Translations under genes and position numbers: made by a program
Origin: Pseudomonadota bacterium
GTDB lineage: Bacteria; Pseudomonadota; Gammaproteobacteria; Xanthomonadales; Xanthomonadaceae
Direction: 5' to 3'
Length of the DNA: 6,077 nucleotides
NCBI GenBank assembly: GCA_023444765.1
Contig: JAEXLY010000103.1
Location: 1 to 6,077 of the forward strand
Part shown: positions 1 to 4,863 of the stretch, piece by piece
Layout of the letters: each line of letters opens with the position of its first letter
Numbering within the stretch: the stretch's first letter is position 1
The notes under the pieces: model-generated
What the model saw: the letters and a program-made list of their open reading frames with translations, nothing else
What the model was told of the DNA's origin: nothing
Database searches by the model: none

Positions 1-1
1 C

Positions 2-697
2 GCCGCCGCGACCGGTGACACGCGCACCACCCGCGCCGCCCCAGGCGGAGGCGTCGCCGCTGCCGCCGTTGTTGCTGGCGGTGCTGTCGCCGCCGGTGGC
101 CGAGGTGTCGGCGTTGGACCCGGCGTCGGCCTGGGACGTGCTGTCCGCACTTGCCGCGCCAGCGCCCCGCTCCTGGGTCCGGCTACGGGCCTCGCCGTAG
201 GCGTCGGACGCCGACTGGCCGGCGGCCGTGGTCATGGTCCCGCTGCCCGAATCGCCCGCGCGATCGCTCCAGGCGCCGGCATCGCCGCCGTCGCCGCCGT
301 CGCCACCGCTGCCCGAACCACCGGCAGCCAAGCCGCCCACACCGGGGCCGCCGGAGCCGCCGGCGCCACCGCCTGCACTTCCGGCGTTGTTGGCGACGTT
401 GCCGAGGCCGGACACACCGTTGCCGGTGACCGTTCCGCTGAGCTGGGTGGTCGCGACCACCGTGTTGGAGCTGGTGTTGAACGAGTCCGACGTGGTCGCC
501 GTCGCAGTGCTGTTGTTGTCGGCCGCGACGCTGCCCGCGCCCGAGGCGATCGCCTGGGTCATGTTGTCGCGGTGGTCGCCGCGGGTGGAATTGTTGTCGC
601 CGGCGTTGGCCTCGTTCTGGTCCTGGGCCATCAGCTGGCCCGAGGCGCCAAGTACGACCAGGACGGCCGCAGTGAGGATGCTGTGTCGAATGCGCAT
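2..697 (-). CDS. Exported Gly/Ala/Ser/Asn-rich low-complexity protein, C-terminus beyond the window edge
   Basis: The minus-strand frame opens with ATG at 697 and stays open without a stop for 232 codons to the window edge. A strong Shine-Dalgarno (AAGGAG, about 710-705) lies 7 nt before the ATG. Residues 1-24 look like a signal peptide: basic MRIRH, a hydrophobic stretch from ILTA to LG, then a possible cut after LMA (24) or ASG (20). The mature part starts Asn/Asp/Gln-rich. Residues 62-95 are Thr/Ser/Asn-rich and predicted beta-prone (DSFNTSSNTV, LSGTVTGNGV). Residues 105-140 are very Gly-rich (GGSGG, GGDGGDGGD). An imperfect repeat GDAxAW occurs at 138-143 and GDASAW at 214-219. The protein contains no cysteine so far. 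I do not recognise a characterised family; composition suggests a secreted or surface low-complexity protein, perhaps adhesive or amyloid-like, but this is inference. The reality of the gene is well supported by the signal peptide and ribosome binding site. Confidence 0.85.
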   Translation of the reverse strand, partial: MRIRHSILTAAVLVVLGASGQLMAQDQNEANAGDNNSTRGDHRDNMTQAIASGAGSVAADNNSTATATTSDSFNTSSNTVVATTQLSGTVTGNGVSGLGNVANNAGSAGGGAGGSGGPGVGGLAAGGSGSGGDGGDGGDAGAWSDRAGDSGSGTMTTAAGQSASDAYGEARSRTQERGAGAASADSTSQADAGSNADTSATGGDSTASNNGGSGDASAWGGAGGARVTGRGG

Positions 698-703
698 TGG
701 AAT

Positions 704-710
704 ACTCCTT
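704..710 (-). promoter_or_regulatory. Ribosome binding site of the Gly-rich exported protein
   Basis: Read on the minus strand the sequence is AAGGAGT, followed by 6 nt and then ATG at 697. It is the strongest Shine-Dalgarno in the window. It supports both the start codon and the existence of the gene, which could be overlooked because it has no stop inside the window. Confidence 0.8.
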
Positions 711-767
711 CAGGTTCGGTGCGCGAAACGGCAGTCGTCATGACCGGCGCTTGCGCTGCAGGCTCCC

Positions 768-783
768 CGCAAACGCGATGCCA
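768..783 (-). promoter_or_regulatory. Candidate sigma-54 (RpoN) -24/-12 promoter for the Gly-rich exported gene
   Basis: On the minus strand the 16 bases read TGGCATCGCGTTTGCG. The consensus is TGGCAYG-N4-TTGCW: the invariant GG (782-781) and GC (770-769) are present at the required spacing, with mismatches only at positions 7 and 16. Transcription would begin near 757, leaving a leader of about 60 nt before the ATG at 697. The match is direct, but the inference of function is weak because one such near-match can arise by chance in GC-rich DNA. No convincing sigma-70 promoter was found for this gene. Confidence 0.4.
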
Positions 784-836
784 ACCCGGCCCCGCCACGG
801 CAAGCCACTGGTGTTCCTGGATTTTTTCTTCAGCCG

Positions 837-861
837 ATGCGGTCGCATGCGCAGTTGCGCA
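837..861. promoter_or_regulatory. Cluster of two abutting dyads, possible activator or operator site
   Basis: Two short inverted repeats share one base and both have a GT centre: ATGCG-GT-CGCAT (837-848) and TGCGCA-GT-TGCGCA (848-861). If the sigma-54-like promoter at 768-783 is real, the cluster sits at about -80 to -104, a typical location for a bacterial enhancer-binding protein. The pattern is seen directly; a regulatory role is inference, and TGCGCA is itself palindromic, which raises the chance level. Confidence 0.3.
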
Positions 862-964
862 CGGTTCGGGGCCGGAAAAGTTTCACGGCTGCAACGGCGC
901 GACGCGCCGGGCTCGTCCACAGGCGCAGCGGACGAGCGCCAGACCCGCGCAGTCACCGCATCCA

Positions 965-982
965 GCGCGCGGAAACGCGCGC
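965..982. repeat. Perfect hairpin with a GAAA tetraloop
   Basis: The plus strand reads GCGCGCG, GAAA, CGCGCGC: a perfect 7 bp all-GC stem closed by a GNRA-type loop. On the minus strand it lies 65 nt downstream of the stop codon of the copper chaperone gene, so it could shape or protect that mRNA's 3' end. No T-run follows on either strand, so it is not a standard intrinsic terminator. Confidence 0.5.
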
Positions 983-1047
983 AGCCGGATTGATTCAGGA
1001 ATGAAACAGGAGCGCCCGGAGCGCCGCCGGGATGCCGGCAACCCGCG

Positions 1048-1491
1048 TCAAAGCGCGTTGGGTTCCCGCACCTGGAAGGCCGCACGCACGCGACGGCCGT
1101 CGGCGAGTTCCAGCTCGATATCGACGCTGTCGCCCAGCGCAGGACTCTGGCGAGGCTGCATGAGCATCAGGTGCAGACCGCCGGGCGCGAGCGCCACGCT
1201 GCCGCCCGCAGGCACCTGCAGCGACGCGACGTGGCGCATGCGGCTCACGCCATCCACGCGCGTGGTTTCGTGCAGCTCGACCGAGCCGAAAGCCGGGCTG
1301 CTGGCAGCGACAACGGCGACGGCCGCGTCGCACGGATTCCGGACCGTGGCGAAGCCCGCCATCATCGGCATGGCCATCGGCGGCAGGCGGATCCAGGCCG
1401 ACTCCACCAGCGGGACGCAATCGCCGGCGCGGGCCGTGGTGGCGGAAAACGCGAGCAGCGCGGACAGCAGCAACAGGGCGGGGGTTCGCAT
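1048..1491 (-). CDS. Periplasmic PCu(A)C-type copper(I) chaperone (DUF461 family)
   Basis: The 147-residue protein begins with a signal peptide (MRTPALLLL..., predicted cut after ARA at 22). The mature part contains the exact PCu(A)C copper motif H-X10-M-X21-H-X-M: His74, Met85, His107 and Met109. It sits in the family contexts ELHET, SRMRHV and GLHLMLM. Proteins of this family hold Cu(I) in the periplasm and deliver it, often with Sco proteins, to the CuA site of cytochrome oxidase. Met-rich LPPMAMPMMAG (37-46) precedes the core and is also common in the family. Two cysteines, Cys25 and Cys54, may form a disulfide. The start at 1491 was chosen because it places the signal peptide at the N-terminus; the frame extends upstream only into unlikely Arg/Gly-rich sequence. 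The Shine-Dalgarno near the ATG is weak (AGG, 4 nt away). A stronger AAGGAGG lies at 1519-1513, which is too far upstream. The partner Sco gene is not in the window. Confidence 0.95.
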   Translation of the reverse strand: MRTPALLLLSALLAFSATTARAGDCVPLVESAWIRLPPMAMPMMAGFATVRNPCDAAVAVVAASSPAFGSVELHETTRVDGVSRMRHVASLQVPAGGSVALAPGGLHLMLMQPRQSPALGDSVDIELELADGRRVRAAFQVREPNAL

Positions 1492-1497
1492 GCCGCC

Positions 1498-1504
1498 TAT
1501 GATA
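1498..1504. promoter_or_regulatory. Candidate -10 element in the 38 bp divergent spacer
   Basis: The bases TATGATA contain TATGAT on the plus strand (one mismatch to TATAAT) and TATCAT on the minus strand (also one mismatch). The element is the only AT-rich spot between the divergent start codons at 1491 and 1530. On the plus strand it would give a leader of about 20 nt for the isomerase-like gene. On the minus strand it would give an almost leaderless chaperone mRNA. I found no good -35 element for either direction. Confidence 0.3.
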
Positions 1505-1529
1505 GCCGCCTTCCTCCTTGGACCCTCCC

Positions 1530-2276
1530 ATGATCGAGCACCACCAGCACGAAGGCATCCACGAACTGCGCCTCGCGCGCCCACCGGTGAACGCGCTGGA
1601 CCCGGCGCTGTGCCGGCAACTGTGCGAGGCGGTGGCCGCGGCGATCGCCGGCGGCGCGCAGGGCCTTGTCCTGAGCGGCGGCCCCGGCGCCTTCTCCGCC
1701 GGCCTGGACGTACCGCACCTGCTGGGCCTGGACAGCGACGGCTTGCGCGCGGCCTGGGGTGGCTTCATCGACGCTGCGCGTGCCGTGGCGCAGTCGCCGG
1801 TGCCGGTGGTCGCCGCGCTCAACGGCCATGCGCCGGCGGGCGGCTGCGTGCTGGCGCTGTGCTGCGACTACCGGGTGATGGCGGCGGGCGACTACCGCAT
1901 CGGCCTCAACGAGACCCAGGTCGGGCTGGTCGCGCCGGAAGGCATCCAGCGGCTGATGCGCCGGGTGGTCGGCACGCACCGCGCCGAACGCCTGCTGGTG
2001 GCCGGTGCCATGGTGGACGCGCAGCAGGCGCTGGCGATCGGCCTGGTCGACGAACTCGCGCCGATCGCCGAGGTTCCCGCCCGCGCCCACGCCTGGCTCG
2101 CCGAACTGCTGAAGCTGCCGCGCAAGCCCATGCTGGCCACGCGCGCCATCGCCCGCGCCGAGGTGGCCGCCTCGCTGCGGCCGGAACTGCTGGAGCTCGA
2201 CCGCTTCGTGGCTTCCTGGACCGATCCGGATACCCAGGCGGCACTGCGCGCGCTCGTGGCCAGGCTCGGGAAGTAG
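1530..2276 (+). CDS. Crotonase-family enzyme, probable delta3,delta2-enoyl-CoA isomerase
   Basis: The 248-residue protein covers a single crotonase domain. The oxyanion-hole segments are FSAGLDV (55-61) and the Gly-rich GHAPAGGCVLAL (99-110). The first catalytic Glu of true hydratases (Glu144 in rat crotonase, in GGxxELA) is replaced by Val107. The second is kept as Glu128 in GLNETQVGL. The PAGGC...CDYR...GLNETQ.G..AP pattern is the signature I know from mitochondrial enoyl-CoA isomerase ECI1, in which one Glu moves the double bond of unsaturated fatty acyl-CoA from position 3 to 2. The canonical PGxGGTQRL segment is also altered (APEGIQRL, 135-142). I therefore infer an isomerase role in beta-oxidation of unsaturated fatty acids; an unspecified crotonase is the fallback. 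ATG at 1530 is preferred, although a TTG at 1518 in the same frame would add four residues (MDPP). Neither has a clear Shine-Dalgarno. Confidence 0.92.
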   Translation: MIEHHQHEGIHELRLARPPVNALDPALCRQLCEAVAAAIAGGAQGLVLSGGPGAFSAGLDVPHLLGLDSDGLRAAWGGFIDAARAVAQSPVPVVAALNGHAPAGGCVLALCCDYRVMAAGDYRIGLNETQVGLVAPEGIQRLMRRVVGTHRAERLLVAGAMVDAQQALAIGLVDELAPIAEVPARAHAWLAELLKLPRKPMLATRAIARAEVAASLRPELLELDRFVASWTDPDTQAALRALVARLGK

Positions 2277-2318
2277 TGCGGGCAAGCGCCAGCGGCGCGA
2301 GGCCGCATCGTCCCGGAT
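2277..2318. other. Short convergent spacer with a weak hairpin
   Basis: The isomerase-like gene (plus) and the sulfurtransferase gene (minus) converge here. A small inverted repeat GCGCC-AGC-GGCGC (2286-2298) could act on both transcripts, but the 5 bp stem has no T-run on either side. It is at best a weak terminator. Confidence 0.3.
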
Positions 2319-3173
2319 TCAGCCCGCGCCGGTCGCCACCGGCCGCGACGGATCGCTGACCCAGGCGCTCCACGAGCCTGCGAACAGCTTCGCGCCATGC
2401 AGGCCGGCGTGCTCCAGCGCCAGCAGGTGGTGGCAGGCGGTCACGCCCGACCCGCACATGACCACGAGGTCCTGCGGCGCACGGCCCTCCAGCACGGCAT
2501 CGAACTCCGCGCGCAGTTGCGCCGCGGGGCGGAAGCGACCCGCCTCGAGATTGGTCGTGAATGGCCGGTTGATGGCACCGGGCACGTGCCCGGCGACCGG
2601 ATCCAGCGGCTCGACCGCGCCGCGGAAGCGTTCGGGCGCACGTGCATCCAGCAGCAGTCCGCCGTCGGCCAGGTGCCGGGCGACCGCATCGCAGTCCAGC
2701 AGACGGCCGCCGTCGAATCGTGCCTCGTAGGGCACCGGCGCCGGCAGCGGACGCTCCGCATCCACCGGCAGGCCCAGCGCCGTCCAGCGCGCCCAGCCGC
2801 CGTCGAGCACCGCCACCGTCTCGTGCCCGAGCATCCGCAGCAGGCACCACAACCGGGCCGCGAACGCGCCGTCCCCGTCGTCGTAGGCGACCACGCGGCT
2901 GCGCGGCGAGACCCCCCAGGCGGACAGCCGCCTGCAGAACGCGGCGGCGTCCGGCCATGGGTGCCGGCCCTGGCCGGACGCGGGCGGTCCGGACAGGTCC
3001 CGATCCAGATGCGCGTAACGCGCGCCGGGTAGATGCGACGCGTCGTAGGCGCGCTCGCCGGCCAGCGGATCGGACAGCGAGAAGCGGCAATCGACCAGCA
3101 CCACCTCGGCCGTCGCCAGCGCCGGGGCCACCGCCTCGGGCTGCACCAGCGTGTTCCATCCGCTCGCATTCAT
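2319..3173 (-). CDS. sseA: 3-mercaptopyruvate sulfurtransferase (tandem rhodanese domains)
   Basis: The 284-residue protein has the usual length and two-domain build of SseA/thiosulfate sulfurtransferases. The inactive N-terminal rhodanese domain (about 8-137) contains LVDCRFSL, HLPGA and VLDGGW. The catalytic C-terminal domain (about 158-280) contains LLDARAPERF, GHVPGAINRPF, the active-site loop CGSGVTA with Cys240, and the closing AGSWSAWVSD. The loop CG[S/T]GVT is typical of mercaptopyruvate sulfurtransferases, while rhodaneses proper usually have CRKGVT. The enzyme moves sulfane sulfur from 3-mercaptopyruvate to Cys240 and on to an acceptor such as cyanide or a thiol. The start ATG at 3173 overlaps the TGA of the Nudix gene by one base (TGATG), which indicates translational coupling. 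It is the last gene of the three-gene operon. The frame stays open far upstream, but that part is the antisense frame of the Nudix gene's own strand and is not protein-like. Confidence 0.95.
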   Translation of the reverse strand: MNASGWNTLVQPEAVAPALATAEVVLVDCRFSLSDPLAGERAYDASHLPGARYAHLDRDLSGPPASGQGRHPWPDAAAFCRRLSAWGVSPRSRVVAYDDGDGAFAARLWCLLRMLGHETVAVLDGGWARWTALGLPVDAERPLPAPVPYEARFDGGRLLDCDAVARHLADGGLLLDARAPERFRGAVEPLDPVAGHVPGAINRPFTTNLEAGRFRPAAQLRAEFDAVLEGRAPQDLVVMCGSGVTACHHLLALEHAGLHGAKLFAGSWSAWVSDPSRPVATGAG

Positions 3174-3799
3174 CACAGGGCCTCCAGCCGCTGGCGCAGG
3201 TTGAACAGGATCGAGGCCGTCACGCCCCAGATGCGCTGCCCGGGCGCGCCAGGCCACGGAGCATACTCGAGTACCCGGCGCGGCCTGCCGCCGAACTCGA
3301 TCCGCAGTTCGCGCAGGTGGTCGCGCGCGAGCAGGAACGACAGGGGCACTTCGAACACAGCCGCGACCTCGGCCGGGTCGGGACGCGCGACGAAGCCCGC
3401 ATCCAGCCGCGCGATCAGCGGTACCACGCGGTAGCCGGTCACGGTCCGCAACGGGTCGAGGTAACCCAGCGGCCGGGCCTGCCCGCGCTCCAGGCCCACC
3501 TCCTCGCGAGCCTCGCGCAGCGCGGCGTCCAGCGCTCCCGCGTCTTCCGGATCGACCCGTCCACCAGGCAGGCTGACCTGTCCGGCATGCAGGCGCAGGC
3601 CGTCGTTGCGTCGCGTCAGCAGGACGTGCAGGTCCTGATCGCGCTCCACCAGGCCGAGCAGCACCGCGGCATCCAGCGGCGGCATCGCTTCCAGCAGGCC
3701 ATCGAGCTCGGCGAGGTTCCATTCCGGACCCGCGGGCTCGGCCTCCAGCGGATGCAGCGCGCGGACAATGCGTTCGAAGTCCAGCGACCGCACGCTCAC
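3173..3799 (-). CDS. CoA-type Nudix hydrolase (NudL/YeaB-like CoA pyrophosphatase)
   Basis: The 208-residue protein carries the CoA-specific Nudix signature LLTRRNDGLRLHAGQVSLPGG (first part 60-71, rest 72-80). It runs into a Nudix box of the family's variant form: GGRVDPED (79-86) and ALREAREEVGL (93-103), with the metal-binding REAREE at 96-100. This pattern is known from NudL/YeaB and NUDT7/8, which split CoA and its derivatives into 3',5'-ADP and phosphopantetheine. Substrate here is inferred from the signature. The start is a GTG at 3799 whose bases overlap the upstream stop (GTGA), fixing a 4 bp coupled junction. The open frame extends to 3940 but the added residues are shadow of the DUF1289 gene. 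It is the middle gene of the operon, with stop TGA overlapping the sulfurtransferase ATG. Confidence 0.93.
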   Translation of the reverse strand: MSVRSLDFERIVRALHPLEAEPAGPEWNLAELDGLLEAMPPLDAAVLLGLVERDQDLHVLLTRRNDGLRLHAGQVSLPGGRVDPEDAGALDAALREAREEVGLERGQARPLGYLDPLRTVTGYRVVPLIARLDAGFVARPDPAEVAAVFEVPLSFLLARDHLRELRIEFGGRPRRVLEYAPWPGAPGQRIWGVTASILFNLRQRLEAL

Positions 3800-3984
3800 G
3801 CCGTCCGCCGCGCCTCGCGCCTTGGAAGCTCGTGCTCCATCAGGTGCTCGCGCTCGTCGTCCCGCAGCAGGGTCCAACGCGTGATCTCGGCGACACTGCG
3901 GTGGCAGCCCAGGCACAGTCCATCGGCATCGAGCGTGCACACGCCGGTGCAGGGGCTGGGAATCGCGCGCAACTGTGCACTCAT
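3796..3984 (-). CDS. Small DUF1289 four-cysteine protein
   Basis: The 62-residue protein matches the DUF1289 (PF06945) pattern: PCTGVC (11-16), then GLCLGCHR (22-29) and AEITRW (32-37). The four cysteines Cys12, Cys16, Cys24 and Cys27 are arranged C-x3-C-x7-C-x2-C and probably bind a metal such as zinc or an Fe-S cluster. The C-terminal tail (about 40-62) is charged and helical. The family's function is not established. It is the first gene of the operon with the Nudix hydrolase and the sulfurtransferase. The start ATG at 3984 is placed by the family's N-terminal length and lacks a strong Shine-Dalgarno. It lies only 18 bp downstream of the FKBP terminator, leaving little room for its own promoter. 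Confidence 0.9.
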   Translation of the reverse strand: MSAQLRAIPSPCTGVCTLDADGLCLGCHRSVAEITRWTLLRDDEREHLMEHELPRREARRTA

Positions 3985-4002
3985 GGCAGGATCCGGTTCC
4001 GC

Positions 4003-4034
4003 AAAAGACAGCGCCGGCGGGACGCCGGCGCTGT
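4003..4034 (-). terminator. Intrinsic terminator of the FKBP gene
   Basis: On the minus strand a perfect 12 bp GC-rich stem (arms 4034-4023 and 4019-4008, loop of three bases) is followed by CTTTTG. The arm read on the plus strand is CAGCGCCGGCG plus one A-T pair outside it. The T-run is on the minus-strand side only, so it acts on transcripts coming from the FKBP gene, whose stop lies about 40 nt upstream. Confidence 0.88.
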
Positions 4035-4047
4035 GGTGATGCTCATC

Positions 4048-4076
4048 GACCGCCGCGCGCTGCGCGGCCCGCGGTC
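4048..4076. repeat. Bulged hairpin overlapping the FKBP stop codon
   Basis: The plus strand has an inner stem CCGCGC-GCT-GCGCGG (4053-4067) and an outer stem GACCG (4048-4052) with CGGTC (4072-4076), leaving a four-base bulge at 4068-4071. It covers the end of the FKBP reading frame and precedes the terminator by about 14 nt. It may stabilise the 3' end of the mRNA or may just reflect GC-rich composition. Confidence 0.4.
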
Positions 4077-4788
4077 ACTTGACGCTGACCAGCTTGACGT
4101 CGAAGACCACGGCCTGGTTGGCCATGCGCCCGGCGCGCATGTCGGTGCCGTAGGCCTTGTCGCCGGGAAGCACCACTTCCCAGCGCGCGCCTGCCGGCAT
4201 CTGCAGCAGCGCCTCGCGCAGGCCCGCCAGCGGGATCTGGCTGACCTTCATCGTGACCGGGCCGGCCTGCTGGCCTTCCGGCGCCTGCGCGGTGTCGACG
4301 AACACCGTGCCGTCGGGCAGCGAACCCTTGTAGTTCAGCTGCACCTCGCTGGCCTGGGTGGGCTTGGCGCCGTTGCCGTTCTCGATCACGCGGTACTGGA
4401 CCGTGCTGCCCGACAGGGTCTGCACGCCGGCCTTGGAGCGGTTCTGCGCGAGGAAGGCGTCGCTCTGCGTCTTGTTCTGGTTGGACAGCTGCGCGAACTC
4501 GGCCTCCATCTTGGCCTGCTGGCGCTTCTGCATGTTCTCGACCGCCGCCTTGAGCTGGTCGACCGGCACCGCAGGCTGCTTCTTGGCGTACGCGTCCTGG
4601 ATCGCCTTGATCACGGTGTTGACGTCGACCGCCTCGCCGCGCGCGGTCAGTTCGGCCAGCTCGACGCCGGTGTTGAAACCGATCGCATAGCTCAGCTTGC
4701 CTTTTTCGGACGTGGTGTCCTGGGCGGAGGCCGCCGCGGAGACCAGGGTGATTGCCGCGAGGGAGGCGGCAAGCAGACGCAATTTCAT
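4075..4788 (-). CDS. Periplasmic FKBP-type peptidyl-prolyl cis-trans isomerase (Mip/FkpA-like)
   Basis: The 237-residue protein starts with a clear signal peptide (MKLRLLAASL..., cut after ASA at 22). Next comes an FKBP N-terminal dimerisation-type domain: KLSYAIGFNTG (31-41), then a Gln/Lys/Glu-rich helical linker at about 78-118. The C-terminal FKBP domain spans about 126-237: VQLNYKGSLPDGTVF (149-163), EALLQMPAGARWEVVLP (192-208), AYG (212-214), VFDVKLV (228-234). Mip/FkpA proteins dimerise through the N-terminal helices and speed proline isomerisation and folding in the periplasm. Tyr153 and Phe163 match conserved pocket residues, but the usual Trp of the IPGWTEAL segment is Leu190 (AGLREAL) and the usual IPP is replaced by MAN (222-224). 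Catalysis or inhibitor binding may therefore be weakened. The ATG at 4788 has a good Shine-Dalgarno GGAGAG (4801-4796). The transcript ends at the terminator 4003-4034. Confidence 0.95.
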   Translation of the reverse strand: MKLRLLAASLAAITLVSAAASAQDTTSEKGKLSYAIGFNTGVELAELTARGEAVDVNTVIKAIQDAYAKKQPAVPVDQLKAAVENMQKRQQAKMEAEFAQLSNQNKTQSDAFLAQNRSKAGVQTLSGSTVQYRVIENGNGAKPTQASEVQLNYKGSLPDGTVFVDTAQAPEGQQAGPVTMKVSQIPLAGLREALLQMPAGARWEVVLPGDKAYGTDMRAGRMANQAVVFDVKLVSVK

Positions 4789-4795
4789 TCGGTCA

Positions 4796-4801
4796 CTCTC
4801 C
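4796..4801 (-). promoter_or_regulatory. Ribosome binding site of the FKBP gene
   Basis: GGAGAG on the minus strand lies 7 nt before the ATG at 4788. It decides the start against the long upstream extension of the same open frame. Confidence 0.7.
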
Positions 4802-4815
4802 AGGAAAATACGGTC

Positions 4816-4831
4816 GGCCGGTGGACCGGCC
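4816..4831. repeat. Small hairpin in the FKBP upstream region
   Basis: GGCCGG-TGGA-CCGGCC forms a perfect 6 bp stem with a four-base loop. It lies 15 nt upstream of the FKBP Shine-Dalgarno, next to a second, longer hairpin. Confidence 0.45.
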
Positions 4832-4842
4832 CGGACACGACA

Positions 4843-4863
4843 GGGGGCGGTCGAACCGCCCCC
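4843..4863. repeat. Perfect 9 bp hairpin in the FKBP upstream region
   Basis: GGGGGCGGT-CGA-ACCGCCCCC forms a perfect stem with a three-base loop, the second strongest inverted repeat in the window. No T-run follows on either strand, so it is not an intrinsic terminator. Its place 42 bp upstream of the FKBP Shine-Dalgarno suggests an mRNA leader structure or an operator; the role is not known. Confidence 0.5.

Larger units (their letters stand above)
698..1047. other. Intergenic region of about 350 bp between two minus-strand genes
   Basis: No reading frame here has protein-like composition or a supported start. The stretch holds the leader, the candidate sigma-54 element and the dyad cluster of the Gly-rich gene. 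It also has an AT-rich island with a run of six T (822-827), and the 3' trailer of the copper chaperone gene with a GAAA-loop hairpin at 965-982. A tandem GAGCGCC repeat lies near 1010-1026. I see no clear intrinsic terminator with a T-run for the chaperone gene. Confidence 0.6.

Noticed and set aside
2..697. Mycobacterial PE_PGRS-type protein, suggested by the Gly-rich blocks
   Set aside because: There is no PE domain, the start has a Gram-negative type signal peptide, and the neighbouring genes are proteobacterial.
228..743. A plus-strand Pro/Ala-rich open frame at the left end
   Set aside because: It is the antisense of the Gly-rich gene: Gly codons read backwards give Pro and Ala. The minus strand has the signal peptide and ribosome binding site.
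821..830. The T-run at 822-827 as part of a plus-strand intrinsic terminator
   Set aside because: No stable stem precedes it, and no plus-strand gene ends nearby.
1492..1584. A longer start for the copper chaperone at 1584
   Set aside because: The added 31 residues are Arg/Gly-rich, would bury the signal peptide and overlap the start of the divergent gene.
572..2359. A 595-residue plus-strand open frame
   Set aside because: It crosses two strongly supported genes (the minus-strand chaperone and the plus-strand isomerase-like gene in another frame), is Arg/Pro/Ala-rich, and has no domain. It is a GC-rich shadow frame.
3174..3722. Upstream extension of the sulfurtransferase frame, suggesting a fusion protein
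   Set aside because: It overlaps the Nudix gene on the same strand in another frame and is Arg/Ala/Gly-rich; the TGATG junction gives a natural start at 3173.
2642..4039. A 465-residue plus-strand open frame
   Set aside because: It is antisense to three family-matched genes with coupled junctions, and its sequence is Arg/Pro/Gln-rich without domains.
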